A stretch of 64,000 bases of DNA from Barnesiella merdipullorum (GCA_019116365.1 DXBT01000016.1:1-64000); one strand, 5' to 3'; shown: positions 17,153-26,090, counted from the first letter of the stretch. Notes: generated from the letters alone by a model not told the origin. Made by a program: numbers and translations.

Positions 17153-17317
17153 ATGAAAAAGTACATTTGCACAGCTTGTGAATGGGTTTACGACCCCGCA
17201 GTAGGTGATCCCGATGGTGGAATCGCTCCCGGCACTCCCTTTGAAGATCTGCCCGAAGATTGGGTTTGCCCGGTTTGCGGCCTTGGTAAAGACGCATTCG
17301 AGGAGGTGAGCGAGTAA
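17153..17317 (+). CDS. Rubredoxin
   Basis: 54 residues starting at the ATG at 17153 (MKKYICTACEWVYD); a longer in-frame extension upstream is not plausible protein. Cys6, Cys9, Cys39 and Cys42, in CTAC and CPVC, bind a single iron, and DPDGGIAPGTPFEDLPEDW is the family core. Rubredoxins are small cytoplasmic one-electron carriers, in anaerobes often feeding oxygen or peroxide reductases. No partner gene is adjacent. A terminator follows at once. Confidence 0.95.
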   Translation: MKKYICTACEWVYDPAVGDPDGGIAPGTPFEDLPEDWVCPVCGLGKDAFEEVSE

Positions 17318-17343
17318 TTTGCACTCCCCCCCTTACACCATAG

Positions 17344-17379
17344 AGAGTCTGTATCGCCCGGCGGTGCAGACTCTTTTTT
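17344..17379 (+). terminator. Rubredoxin terminator
   Basis: Stem agagtctg (17344-17351) / cagactct (17367-17374) followed by six T. Confidence 0.8.
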
Positions 17380-17409
17380 ATTCACCCACTCGATGACGAC
17401 GTGTAGGCC

Positions 17410-17513
17410 ACCCCGCACTCGATGCGGGGTCCAGAAGTGAGTGTTCGTGGGGATTCTCCTTTACGGGAATTCTCTACCCGGGCTCTCATGGATTCCGCAT
17501 CGTAGTGCGGAAT
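17410..17513. repeat. Pair of palindromic intergenic repeat hairpins
   Basis: Two perfect 8-bp hairpins about 80 bases apart: accccgca ... tgcggggt (17410-17430) and attccgca ... tgcggaat (17492-17513). The phrase cggaatgaca recurs at 17509 and again near 17528. The form is that of dispersed palindromic repeats rather than terminators, as neither is followed by T. The 284-base gap between rubredoxin and the response regulator otherwise holds no gene; TAAATTTG at about 17591 is the likely -7 box of the latter. Confidence 0.5.
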
Positions 17514-17601
17514 GACAGAAACAGCACGGAATGACAAGATCCGCAAAAAAAATTTAGGTCATTTCAGATTCTCTACAAAATCAATTGTATAAATTTGAGA
17601 C

Positions 17602-18285
17602 ATGAAAATACTGATTGTTGAAGACGAACCCTCTCTGCGGGAGATCATGCAACGGGCATTGACCCAAGAACACTATGTGGTCGAAACCGCCACGACCTAT
17701 GCCGAAGCCGATGCCAAGCTGGCGGCCTACACCTATGACTGTATCCTGCTCGACATCATGCTGCCCGACGGTAACGGGCTGCATCTGCTCGAGCACCTCA
17801 AGCAACAACGCAAGCGCGACAACGTCATCATCATCTCGGCCCGCGACTCGCTCGACGACAAGATTCTGGGGCTCGACATGGGGGCCGACGACTATCTGCC
17901 CAAGCCCTTCCACACGGCCGAACTGCTGGCCCGCATCAAGAGCGTGCTGCGTCGCGGCAAAAGCGGGGGCGAAATGGAGCTGCGCCTGGGCAACGTGTCG
18001 CTCGAGCCCGAGAGTTCGCGGGTGCGGGTGGCCGGCAGCGAGTTGCCCCTCCTGAAGAAAGAGTTTGACATTCTGCTATACTTCATGCAGCGGCCCAATC
18101 ACCTGGTCGATAAATCGGTTTTGGCCGAAGCCGTATGGGGCGACCACGCCGACCAGGCCGACAACTTCCACTTCGTATATGCCCAAATGAAGAACCTGCG
18201 CCGCAAACTGACCGAAGCCGGCGCCGACATCGAGATAAAATCCATTTACGGGTTTGGCTATAAACTCATTCCCCCGACCGAATAA
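17602..18285 (+). CDS. OmpR-family response regulator
   Basis: 227 residues. The receiver domain (1-115) has the acidic pair Glu7/Asp8, the phosphorylation site Asp51 (LLDIMLPDGNG), Ser79 and Lys101 (YLPKPF). The winged-helix DNA-binding domain (about 130-225) ends in FVYAQMKNLRRKL ... IKSIYGFGYKL. It is followed after 18 bases by its histidine kinase and then by a PepSY-like gene, a common Bacteroidetes arrangement. OmpR-type regulators bind direct repeats with an 11-base period; exactly such a motif lies upstream of the PepSY-like gene (19619) and of the porin at 46190, so these are candidate targets. Confidence 0.92.
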   Translation: MKILIVEDEPSLREIMQRALTQEHYVVETATTYAEADAKLAAYTYDCILLDIMLPDGNGLHLLEHLKQQRKRDNVIIISARDSLDDKILGLDMGADDYLPKPFHTAELLARIKSVLRRGKSGGEMELRLGNVSLEPESSRVRVAGSELPLLKKEFDILLYFMQRPNHLVDKSVLAEAVWGDHADQADNFHFVYAQMKNLRRKLTEAGADIEIKSIYGFGYKLIPPTE

Positions 18286-18303
18286 AAAACTCTTTCTTGC
18301 CGC

Positions 18304-19593
18304 ATGAAACTGATTTATCGCATCGCATTGCGCCTATCGGCCGTACTCATCCCGCTCATGGCATTGTGGGCTACACTGTTCTACTTCATGACTGTCGATG
18401 AGATTAACGACGAGGCCGACGATGCCCTTGGCGATTACTCCGAGCTGATTATCATTCGCATGCTGGCCGGACGAGAACTGCCGCCCCTGAACGACGGCTC
18501 GAACAACAGCTACTCGATTACCCCCATCCCCCGGGAGTATGCCGAGTCGAAATCGCATATCGAATACTACGACGCCGAAGTCTATATCCCCGAAAAGGAG
18601 GAGACCGAGCCGGCCCGTATCCTCTCGACCATCTTCTGCGACAACGACGACAACTACTACGAACTGAAGGTGGCCATGCCTACGTTTGAAAAAGAGGATT
18701 TGGTACGCACCATTCTCTTTTGGATTATCCTGCTCTACTTCACGCTACTCATTACCTTAATAGGGGTAACCACCTGGATATTCCACCGCAGCATGAGGCC
18801 TCTATACGACCTGTTGCAGTGGCTCGACCGCTTCACCCCGGGCAAACCCGGTTCGCCAGTTCCCGACAATACAAACATCACCGAGTTTCACAAACTCAAC
18901 CAGGCCGTGCAAGAAGCAGCCGACCGTTCGCTGGTACTCTTTGAGCAACAAAAGCAATTCATTGGCAATGCCTCGCACGAACTGCAAACCCCGCTGGCCA
19001 TCCTGGGGAACCGCATCGAATGGTTGCTCGACAATACCGAACCGAACGAGAAGCAGGTCGAAGAGCTGTTCAAGATGCAACGGTCGTTGAATCATATCGT
19101 GCGCCTCAACAAAACCCTGTTGCTGCTCACCAAAATCGAGAACGGGCAGTTCCCCGAGAGCTCCCCGGTCGATATTGCCGCACTCATCGGCGAACAGGCC
19201 CCACTCTACAACGAGATTTACGAGTCGCGCCATATTGACTGCCACCTCGACCTTCCCGACCATTTCGTAGTATCCATGAACGACTCGCTGGCCTCGACCC
19301 TTGTCACCAACCTGCTCAAAAACGCCTACGTCCACACCGAGCCCGGTCATCGCATCGACATCTCGCTACACAACGGCACACTCACCATCGCCAACGACGG
19401 TGATACTCCGCTCGATGCCGCCCACATATTCGACCGCTTCTACCAGGGCCACAAAAAAGAGGGCTCTACCGGTCTGGGGCTGGCACTGGTCAAGGCCGTG
19501 TGCCGCTACTACAACCTCCACATCGAGTATCGCCATGCCAACGGGCGGCACTACTTTATCGTCACCTGGCCCCTCAAACGAAAAGAAAAATGA
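18304..19593 (+). CDS. Sensor histidine kinase
   Basis: 429 residues. Membrane helices lie at about 10-30 and 135-160, enclosing a periplasmic sensor of about 100 residues. A HAMP-like linker follows, then the phosphoacceptor His225 in GNASHELQTPLAIL. The ATPase part shows the N box NLLKNAYVHT, the G1-type IANDGDTPLD and the G2 box GSTGLGLALVK. It should phosphorylate the regulator encoded 18 bases upstream. The signal is unknown; the PepSY-like protein encoded next could be a periplasmic ligand or modulator, which is inference from the conserved neighbourhood. Confidence 0.92.
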   Translation: MKLIYRIALRLSAVLIPLMALWATLFYFMTVDEINDEADDALGDYSELIIIRMLAGRELPPLNDGSNNSYSITPIPREYAESKSHIEYYDAEVYIPEKEETEPARILSTIFCDNDDNYYELKVAMPTFEKEDLVRTILFWIILLYFTLLITLIGVTTWIFHRSMRPLYDLLQWLDRFTPGKPGSPVPDNTNITEFHKLNQAVQEAADRSLVLFEQQKQFIGNASHELQTPLAILGNRIEWLLDNTEPNEKQVEELFKMQRSLNHIVRLNKTLLLLTKIENGQFPESSPVDIAALIGEQAPLYNEIYESRHIDCHLDLPDHFVVSMNDSLASTLVTNLLKNAYVHTEPGHRIDISLHNGTLTIANDGDTPLDAAHIFDRFYQGHKKEGSTGLGLALVKAVCRYYNLHIEYRHANGRHYFIVTWPLKRKEK

Positions 19594-19618
19594 TTTTTTT
19601 CGAGAAATTTCCCAAAAT

Positions 19619-19635
19619 TTCAAATTCACTTCAAA
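19619..19635 (+). promoter_or_regulatory. 11-bp-period direct repeat, putative response-regulator operator
   Basis: ttcaaattcacttcaaa: two TTCAAA half sites starting at 19619 and 19630. The same 17-mer with one change is at 46118-46134 upstream of the porin gene. Both are followed 15-20 bases later by a TTTG core of a weak -7 box, so the repeats cover the -33 region, as expected for an activator of OmpR type. Confidence 0.5.
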
Positions 19636-19698
19636 ATTGGACTCGATCTTTGTACCATCAAACGAAAACAATGTATCACTAATAAATCTTTGAAAGTT

Positions 19699-20139
19699 AT
19701 GAAAAAGTTATTGATTCTCTCGACAATTCTGATGGTATTGGGTATCGCAACCGCTTGCGCCGACAACGACAAACCCATCGCCGTAACCCAGTTGCCCGCC
19801 AAGGCTCAACAATTCATCAAGACCCACTTCCCCAAAGAGAAGGTGGCCCTGGCCAAACTCGAGCAGGAAATTTTCGAAACCCGCTACGAAGTGGTATTTA
19901 CCAGCGGTTCCAAGGTAGAGTTCTTGAAAGACGGTGAATGGAAAGAGATCGACTGCAAATACTCGACAGTGCCCACGGCTGTTATCCCTGCCCAAATTGC
20001 CCAATATGTATCGCAAAACTATCCCGATACGAAAGTCGTACAAATAGACCGCGACAAACGCGACTATGAGGTAAAGATTACCAACGGACTGGAACTGACA
20101 TTCGACAAACAGTTCAACCTGATAGACATCGACGACTAA
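19699..20139 (+). CDS. PepSY-like periplasmic protein (DUF2874 type)
   Basis: 146 residues from the ATG at 19699; a TTG nine bases earlier is a weaker alternative. A signal peptide ending near TACA is followed by two beta-rich repeats of about 60 residues: QLPAKAQQFIKTHFPKEKV ... YEVVFTSGSKVEFLKDGEW and a second one starting IPAQIAQYVSQNYPDTKV. These are the Bacteroidetes PepSY-like / beta-lactamase-inhibitor-like repeats. Such genes commonly sit beside two-component systems, as here. A role as secreted modulator is not proven. The upstream region has the TTCAAA direct repeat and the gene ends in a strong terminator. Confidence 0.82.
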   Translation: MKKLLILSTILMVLGIATACADNDKPIAVTQLPAKAQQFIKTHFPKEKVALAKLEQEIFETRYEVVFTSGSKVEFLKDGEWKEIDCKYSTVPTAVIPAQIAQYVSQNYPDTKVVQIDRDKRDYEVKITNGLELTFDKQFNLIDIDD

Positions 20140-20164
20140 GGGAACACCCTGTCGTCGATACCCG

Positions 20165-20195
20165 GCCCGCCTCACGGGAGTGAGGCGGGCTTTTT
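20165..20195 (+). terminator. Terminator after the PepSY-like gene
   Basis: Perfect 11-bp stem gcccgcctcac (20165-20175) / gtgaggcgggc (20180-20190) followed by five T. Confidence 0.9.
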
Positions 20196-20230
20196 GTCAT
20201 CTCCTTCCCCTCGCCCACAACCCTTGGCAC

Positions 20231-20268
20231 AAAAAAAACGCCGCCAGAGAGCAAACCCTCCGGCGGCG
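20231..20268 (-). terminator. Terminator after spt
   Basis: Stem cgccgccagag (20239-20249) / ctccggcggcg (20258-20268), one G-U pair, with eight T on the minus strand. Confidence 0.85.
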
Positions 20269-20289
20269 CTAAACAACCTATACTTATAC

Positions 20290-21477
20290 TTATTTAATAA
20301 TCTCGAGACGTTTGAAGCACTTCTCGATCTTGTCGAGAGCGATATCAACTTGAGCACGCGTGTGCGTAGCCATCAGCGAGAAGCGAATCAACGTATCCTT
20401 GGGAGCTACTGCGGGAGCTACTACCGGGTTTACAAAGATGCCCTCGTCGAAGAGGTCGCGCGTTACTCTGAAGGTCTTTTCGTTATCGCGGATGAAGAGC
20501 GGGATGATAGGCGTGCAGGTATTACCAATCTCACACCCGATGCGGCGGAAGCCCTCGAGTGCATAGTTGGTTACATCCCACAAGTTGGCGATACGCTCGG
20601 GCTCGCTCTCCATGATATCCAAGGCGGCACCTACGGCGGCCGTCGAAGCCGGCGTGATACTTGCACTGAAGATATACGAACGGGAGTTGTGACGCAGATA
20701 GTTGGCCGTCACCTTGTCGGTAGCAATGAAACCACCCAGCGAAGCCAGCGACTTACTGAAGGTACCCATGATGAGATCAACATCATCGGCTACCCCGAAG
20801 TGATCGCAAGTACCCCGACCGTTGCGGCCAAAGACACCGATACCATGAGCCTCATCGACCATCACGGCAGCATTGTACTGCTTGGCCAGACGCACAATCT
20901 CGGGCAGGTTGGCTACATCGCCCTCCATCGAGAATACGCCATCGGTAACAATCAATTTCACTTTGTCGGGATCGCAATTACGCAACTGCTCCTCAAGCGA
21001 CTGCATATCATTATGACGATATTTCACAGGCGTAGAGAACGACAACCGACGGCCTTCGATAATCGAGGCATGGTCGAGCTCGTCCCACAAAATATAGTCG
21101 CCACGACCTGTCACACACGATACGACACCCAGGTTTACCTGGAATCCCGTGGAATAAATAATAGCCTCCTCTTTACCCACAAACTTGGCCAACCGATGTT
21201 CCAACTCTTCGTGAATATCGAGCGTACCGTTCAAGAAGCGCGAACCGGCACAGCCCGTACCATATTTGCGAATGGCAGCAATAGCAGCTTCTTTGATTTT
21301 GGGGTGATTGGTAAGGCCCAAATAGCTGTTCGAACCGAACATTAAAACTTTCTTACCATTGATTAAGACTTCGGTATCCTGATCGCTTTCTATCTTGCGG
21401 AAATAAGGATAAACACCTAGTGCCTTGGCTTTCTGCGGAGCATCATACTTCGACAGTTTTTCTTGCATCAACTTCAT
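20290..21477 (-). CDS. spt: Serine palmitoyltransferase (alpha-oxoamine synthase family)
   Basis: 395 residues, a PLP enzyme of the family that also contains KBL, BioF and HemA. Asp208 (VMVDEAHGIGVFG) and Lys242 (GTFSKSLASLGGF) are the cofactor-binding residues, and His136 would stack on PLP. The N-terminus (LSKYDAPQKAKALGVYPYFR) and GCAGSRFLNGTLDIHEELE closely match the Bacteroides serine palmitoyltransferase as I remember it, better than KBL. The enzyme condenses L-serine with a fatty acyl-CoA to 3-keto-sphinganine, the first step of the sphingolipids of Bacteroidales membranes. It faces away from lpxD. KBL (glycine C-acetyltransferase) is the main alternative. Confidence 0.8.
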   Translation of the reverse strand: MKLMQEKLSKYDAPQKAKALGVYPYFRKIESDQDTEVLINGKKVLMFGSNSYLGLTNHPKIKEAAIAAIRKYGTGCAGSRFLNGTLDIHEELEHRLAKFVGKEEAIIYSTGFQVNLGVVSCVTGRGDYILWDELDHASIIEGRRLSFSTPVKYRHNDMQSLEEQLRNCDPDKVKLIVTDGVFSMEGDVANLPEIVRLAKQYNAAVMVDEAHGIGVFGRNGRGTCDHFGVADDVDLIMGTFSKSLASLGGFIATDKVTANYLRHNSRSYIFSASITPASTAAVGAALDIMESEPERIANLWDVTNYALEGFRRIGCEIGNTCTPIIPLFIRDNEKTFRVTRDLFDEGIFVNPVVAPAVAPKDTLIRFSLMATHTRAQVDIALDKIEKCFKRLEIIK

Positions 21478-21848
21478 AGTTTATTCCTATATCTATTTTA
21501 TTATAAACTATTTGCACAACCAGGACTTTCTCTGTAAAGCACCTTGGAAAATACAGGGTGCAAAGGTAACACAATTATCCGAATTGAAATCATTTTTCAC
21601 TTAAAAAAATCGCCGATTGTTTCAAAAAAATTTCATACCCAACCCTGTCACAACCTGCGACTTAGCTACCTCGAGCCTCTCGAAGTCAAAATTTGGAACA
21701 TCCCATATATGCCTAACTATCAACTCTATACAACAAGTGCCACACAAAACTTGTAATTGTTTTGTAATAAATTCTACCCGTTATTACCCAGAATTTGAAA
21801 AAAATTGCGAAATTTGCCGATTGTATAACCATATGACAGAGAACCAAT
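21478..21848. other. Divergent control region of spt and the lpx operon
   Basis: 371 bases without a gene. On the minus strand TACCTTTG (21561-21568) is a clear -7 box for spt, about 85 bases from its start. The lpxD side is AT-rich; I see no unambiguous TAnnTTTG close to its start codon. Confidence 0.5.
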
Positions 21849-22895
21849 ATGAAATTCTCAGCGCAACAAATCGCAGATTTCCTGCATGGAGAGGTGGTGG
21901 GCAATGCTTCGGTCGAGGTAAGCAACCTGTCTAAAATCGAAGAAGGCACCCCCGGTACTCTCACCTTCCTGGCCAACCCCAAATACACACACTATATTTA
22001 CCAGACTCATGCCAGCATCGTACTGGTTCATCGTGAGTTCGAGCCCGAGCATCCCATCGAGGCCACCCTCATCAAGGTCGATGACCCCTATGCCTGCCTG
22101 GCCATGTTGCTCAACCTGGTAAACGAGGCGCTCACGGCCAAACAGGGCATCGAGCAACCCAACTATGTAGCCTCGAGTGTCACCCTCCCCGACGACATCT
22201 ATCTGGGAGCCTTCGCCTATATTGGCGAACGGGTGAAACTGGGGAAGAAGGTAAAAATCTATCCCCAGGTATATGTGGGCAACGACGTGGTCATTGGCGA
22301 CAACGTAACCCTCTACCCGGGCGTAAAAATCTATCACAGCTGCGTGATTGGCAACAACTGCACCCTGCACGCCGGCGTAGTGATTGGAGCCGACGGTTTC
22401 GGATTTGCTCCGCAAGCCAACGGTGAATATGCCAAGATTGCCCAGATAGGTAACGTCGTTCTCGAAGATAATGTCGAGATTGGTGCCAACACCACCATCG
22501 ACCGTGCCACCATGGGTTCGACTGTCATCCACAAAGGAGTGAAACTCGACAACCTCATACAAATAGCCCACAACGTAGAGGTGGGCGAGCACACGGTAAT
22601 CGCCGCACAAGCCGGTATTGCCGGGTCGGCCAAGGTGGGCAGCCACGCCATGATAGGCGGACAGGTAGGCGTTGCCGGACACATCAGACTGGGCGACCGC
22701 ATACAGGTAGGAGCCCAATCGGGTATCCCCAACCATGTCGATGACGACGCCGTCATCATGGGCTATCCGGCCGTACCCTCCAAAGAGTTTGCCCGACAGG
22801 TCGTTTACATCAAGCGCCTGCCCGACCTCACCCGCACCGTAAAAGAGCTCTCGAAGGAGATTGAGTCGCTGAAAGAACAATTGAAAAACAAATAA
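21849..22895 (+). CDS. lpxD: UDP-3-O-(3-hydroxyacyl)glucosamine N-acyltransferase
   Basis: 348 residues. An N-terminal uridine-binding domain (about 1-100, KFSAQQIADFLHGEVVGNASVEVSNLSKI) is followed by a left-handed beta helix of hexapeptide repeats such as IGDNVTLYPGVKIYHSCVIG, and a C-terminal helix. The block IQIAHNVEVGEHTVIAAQ contains the catalytic histidine region. It adds the N-linked acyl chain in the third step of lipid A synthesis. It is the first gene of a tight lpxD-lpxC/fabZ-lpxA operon with gaps of 12 and 23 bases. Confidence 0.95.
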   Translation: MKFSAQQIADFLHGEVVGNASVEVSNLSKIEEGTPGTLTFLANPKYTHYIYQTHASIVLVHREFEPEHPIEATLIKVDDPYACLAMLLNLVNEALTAKQGIEQPNYVASSVTLPDDIYLGAFAYIGERVKLGKKVKIYPQVYVGNDVVIGDNVTLYPGVKIYHSCVIGNNCTLHAGVVIGADGFGFAPQANGEYAKIAQIGNVVLEDNVEIGANTTIDRATMGSTVIHKGVKLDNLIQIAHNVEVGEHTVIAAQAGIAGSAKVGSHAMIGGQVGVAGHIRLGDRIQVGAQSGIPNHVDDDAVIMGYPAVPSKEFARQVVYIKRLPDLTRTVKELSKEIESLKEQLKNK

Positions 22896-22907
22896 AACAG
22901 AATATCG

Positions 22908-24290
22908 ATGAAACAAAAAACCCTCAAAACCAGTTTCTCGGTTAGCGGAAAAGGGTTGCATACCGGATTGGACATCACGGCAACCTTCCTCCCGGCCCCC
23001 GAACATCACGGATATAAAATACAGCGCATCGACCTCGAAGGTCAACCTATTATCGAAGCGCTGGCCGAAAACGTTGTAGAGACCAGCCGAGGCACGGTGA
23101 TTGCCAACGGCGACGTAAGAGTGAGCACCATCGAACACGCCATGGCAGCCCTCTATGCGGCCGAAATCGACAACTGCCTCATCCAGGTAAATGCTCCCGA
23201 GTTGCCTATTCTCGACGGCAGCGCCGCTGTCTATGCCGAAGAGATCGAGCGTTGCGGCCTCGTAGAACAGAATGCCGAGCGCGAATACTACCTCATCAAA
23301 TCGAAAATCGAGTTGCACGACGAGGAAAGCGGTTCGTCGATCGTCGTTCTGCCCGACGATGAGTTCAGTGTCAACGTACTCATTTCGTTCGATTCGCCCA
23401 TCTTGAACAACCAGTTTGCCAGTCTCGACGATCTGCACGACTTCAAGAAAGAGATTGCCGGCGCCCGCACCTTTGTCTTCGTAAGAGAGGTAGAGCCACT
23501 CGTGAAACACAACCTCATCAAGGGTGGAGACCTCGACAACGCCATCGTCATCTATGACCAAAAGACCTCGCAAACCGAGCTCGACCGGTTGGCCGACCTC
23601 CTGGGTGTACCCCACAAACACGTCGATGAGCTGGGGTATATCAACAACAAACCCCTCGAGTTTGACAACGAGCCGGCCCGCCACAAACTGCTCGATATCC
23701 TGGGCGACATCGCGCTGGTAGGCAAGCCCATCAAAGGCCGCATCATCGCTACCCGCCCCGGTCACAAAATCAACAACCAGTTTGCCCGTCTCATTCGCAA
23801 AGAGGTGCGTCGCCAAGATATCCAATGCCCCATTTACAATCCCAACAAGGCTCCCATCATGGATGTCAACCGCATTCGCCAGCTGCTTCCCCACCGCTAT
23901 CCCTTCCTGCTGGTCGATAAGATTATCGAGATGGGCACGCGCCACATCGTCGGCGTCAAGAACGTATCGGGCAACGAACCCTTCTTCCAGGGCCACTTCC
24001 CTGCCGAGCCCATCATGCCCGGCGTACTGCTGGTCGAGGCCATGGCACAAACCGGCGGTCTGCTGGTACTCAATACCGTAGATGAGCCCGAGCGCTACTC
24101 GACCTACTTTATGAAAATAGACAACGTCAAATTCCGTCAGAAAGTAGTACCGGGCGATACGGTCATCTTCCACCTGTCGCTCATGTCGGAGGTACGTCGC
24201 GGATGTGCCTACATGAAAGGCTATGCCTTCGTAGGTGAGCGCATCACTACCGAGGCCGAATTTATGGCACAGATTATCAAGAACAAATAA
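22908..24290 (+). CDS. lpxC-fabZ: Bifunctional LpxC deacetylase / FabZ dehydratase fusion
   Basis: 460 residues. The first 300 or so are LpxC, the zinc UDP-3-O-acyl-GlcNAc deacetylase that commits sugar to lipid A, with zinc ligands His77 (TIEHAMAALY), His259 and Asp263 (ARHKLLDILGD). From about residue 318 the protein is FabZ (LPHRYPFLLVDKIIEM), with catalytic His363 (GHFPAEPIMPG) and Glu377 (VEAMAQTGG); it dehydrates 3-hydroxyacyl-ACP in fatty acid synthesis. The fusion is a known trait of Bacteroidetes and joins two pathways that compete for 3-hydroxyacyl-ACP. It sits between lpxD and lpxA. Confidence 0.96.
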   Translation: MKQKTLKTSFSVSGKGLHTGLDITATFLPAPEHHGYKIQRIDLEGQPIIEALAENVVETSRGTVIANGDVRVSTIEHAMAALYAAEIDNCLIQVNAPELPILDGSAAVYAEEIERCGLVEQNAEREYYLIKSKIELHDEESGSSIVVLPDDEFSVNVLISFDSPILNNQFASLDDLHDFKKEIAGARTFVFVREVEPLVKHNLIKGGDLDNAIVIYDQKTSQTELDRLADLLGVPHKHVDELGYINNKPLEFDNEPARHKLLDILGDIALVGKPIKGRIIATRPGHKINNQFARLIRKEVRRQDIQCPIYNPNKAPIMDVNRIRQLLPHRYPFLLVDKIIEMGTRHIVGVKNVSGNEPFFQGHFPAEPIMPGVLLVEAMAQTGGLLVLNTVDEPERYSTYFMKIDNVKFRQKVVPGDTVIFHLSLMSEVRRGCAYMKGYAFVGERITTEAEFMAQIIKNK

Positions 24291-24313
24291 CATACTAAAA
24301 CAAGCACAAGGAA

Positions 24314-25090
24314 ATGAAACAACCTTTAGCATATGTCCACCCCGATGCCAAGATTGCCAATAATGTGGTAATCGAACCATTTGTTACAATCGATAAAAAC
24401 GTAGTCATCGGCGAAGGGACTCAGATAGGCTCCAACGTCACCATTCTGGAAGGCGCTCGTATCGGGAAAAACTGCAAAATATTCCCGGGGGCCGTCATCT
24501 CGGCCATTCCCCAAGACCTGAAGTTCCAGGGCGAAGATACCATCGTAGAGATAGGCGACAACACTACCTTGCGCGAATGTGTGACCGTGAACCGCGGTAC
24601 AGCCGCCAAAGGTAAAACCGTGGTTGGCAGCAACTGCCTCATCATGGCCTACTCGCACATTGCTCACGACTGTGTCATAGGCGACAACGTAATCATCTCC
24701 AACGCCACTCAGGTTGCCGGCGAGGTAGTGGTCGATAACTATGCCGTTATCGGCGGGGGTACCCTCATTCACCAGTTCACCCACATTGGAGCTCATGTGA
24801 TGATCCAGGGCGGATCGCACGTCAACAAAGACATCCCTCCCTACATCAAAGCAGGGCGCAACCCCATCTCCTATGCCGGTATCAACTCCATTGGTCTGCG
24901 TCGTCGCAACTTCAGCAACGAAACCATCTGCAACATACAGGAGATCTATCGTTACCTCTACCTGTCGGACATGAACAACAGCGACGCCATCGAGCGCATC
25001 GAGGCCGAGTTGCCCGCCACCAAAGAGCGTGACGAAATCGTGCTGTTCGTGCGCAACTCCAAACGTGGTATTATCAAAGGGTATCTCTAA
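24314..25090 (+). CDS. lpxA: UDP-N-acetylglucosamine O-acyltransferase
   Basis: 258 residues of hexapeptide-repeat beta helix with a helical C-terminus, the normal LpxA length. LIMAYSHIAHDCVIGDN carries the catalytic histidine, and the end (RNSKRGIIKGYL) is typical of Bacteroidetes LpxA. It performs the first step of lipid A synthesis, moving a 3-hydroxyacyl chain from ACP to UDP-GlcNAc. Third gene of the lpx operon, which ends in a terminator at 25121. Confidence 0.95.
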   Translation: MKQPLAYVHPDAKIANNVVIEPFVTIDKNVVIGEGTQIGSNVTILEGARIGKNCKIFPGAVISAIPQDLKFQGEDTIVEIGDNTTLRECVTVNRGTAAKGKTVVGSNCLIMAYSHIAHDCVIGDNVIISNATQVAGEVVVDNYAVIGGGTLIHQFTHIGAHVMIQGGSHVNKDIPPYIKAGRNPISYAGINSIGLRRRNFSNETICNIQEIYRYLYLSDMNNSDAIERIEAELPATKERDEIVLFVRNSKRGIIKGYL

Positions 25091-25120
25091 AATACACTTT
25101 TTCGATAGTAGCGACTACAA

Positions 25121-25160
25121 AGCGGGAGCCTCCAAGAAAGAGACTCCCGCTCTCTTTTTT
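25121..25160 (+). terminator. Terminator of the lpx operon
   Basis: Stem agcgggag (25121-25128) / ctcccgct (25144-25151) followed by ctctttttt. Confidence 0.8.
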
Positions 25161-25236
25161 ACCTCCATCGGGTAGCCAAGCAGGACTGAGAAGTTCATTT
25201 AATGAGCTTTTCGGGCCATATATTCGGTTAAAAATT

Positions 25237-25265
25237 TTGCGGCTCGAAACTTTCAAATATATTTG
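25237..25265 (+). promoter_or_regulatory. Promoter of the outer-membrane barrel gene
   Basis: TTG (25237-25239), an 18-base spacer and a perfect -7 box TATATTTG (25258-25265). The leader is about 65 nt. Confidence 0.6.
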
Positions 25266-25335
25266 CGCATCATAATTTACAATGGCGCCTCCGAAAACCA
25301 TAGACAGAGTAGGAAAAAACGAAAAAAATGAAATC

Positions 25336-26019
25336 ATGAAAAAGATTCTCTTCGCAGCCGCTGCAACGGCCTTGGTACTCACCAGCGCACAAGCACAAGA
25401 AAAGTTCAAACCCGATGCCATGACCGTATCCACCGAATTGAGTTACTCGCCCGGCGGTGCTACCGATGGCGGCTTCAGCCTGCCCGGGTATGGTGCCAAA
25501 GTGCGCCTGCACCTCAACGAAAAGATGGCCGTACGCTTGAATCTGGGATTGAACACAACGTCTTCGAAGACAACCGACTTTACGGCCAACGGCACTAACG
25601 AAGAAACCGAGACCTATCATCGAAACACACAAACGAAATTCTCGATCATGCCTGGCTTTGAATATCACTTTACCAAATACGAAAGAATATCGCCTTATGT
25701 TGGTGGCGAAATCGGGATACTCACCTCTATGACCAAAGAGACAGACAGCAGTTCGAACAGCGACATCAAAACCGTGACCAAAAGACCAGGATTGGGGTTT
25801 GGCATCAACGCGTTCACCGGTGTGGATGTGTATCTGTGCAAAGGCCTCTATCTGGGTTTTGAACTGGGTCTGGGATATGAATCGATGGATAACAAGCGTA
25901 CACGGACTATCCACACGACAGAAACCGGAACTACCGAAGACACGGGAAATCAGGCTATACTGCAAACCGATTTCGGTTTCCATGCCACCCCGTCGCTACG
26001 CGTAGGCTGGTGCTTCTAA
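25336..26019 (+). CDS. Outer membrane beta-barrel protein
   Basis: 227 residues from the ATG at 25336, where the signal peptide MKKILFAAAATALVLTSAQAQ starts. Alternating amphipathic strands (KVRLHLNEKMAVRLNLGLN, FEYHFTKYERISPYVGGEI, CKGLYLGFELGLGYE) and the terminal aromatic residue in LRVGWCF are typical of small OmpA/OmpX-type barrels of 8 or so strands. Function unknown. It is a single-gene unit between its own promoter and the hairpin at 26056. Confidence 0.75.
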   Translation: MKKILFAAAATALVLTSAQAQEKFKPDAMTVSTELSYSPGGATDGGFSLPGYGAKVRLHLNEKMAVRLNLGLNTTSSKTTDFTANGTNEETETYHRNTQTKFSIMPGFEYHFTKYERISPYVGGEIGILTSMTKETDSSSNSDIKTVTKRPGLGFGINAFTGVDVYLCKGLYLGFELGLGYESMDNKRTRTIHTTETGTTEDTGNQAILQTDFGFHATPSLRVGWCF

Positions 26020-26055
26020 TCGGCCATAAAGAGTTTATCTACTTGTATATCAACA

Positions 26056-26090
26056 GCGAGGCATATCACCACGGTATGCCTCGCCTCTTT
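26056..26090 (+). terminator. Hairpin terminator after the barrel gene
   Basis: 10-bp stem gcgaggcata (26056-26065) / tatgcctcgc (26075-26084), then ctctttaaaa. Confidence 0.65.

Noticed and set aside
21858..24380. 840-codon minus-strand frame across the lpx operon
   Set aside because: Antisense to three textbook lipid A genes.
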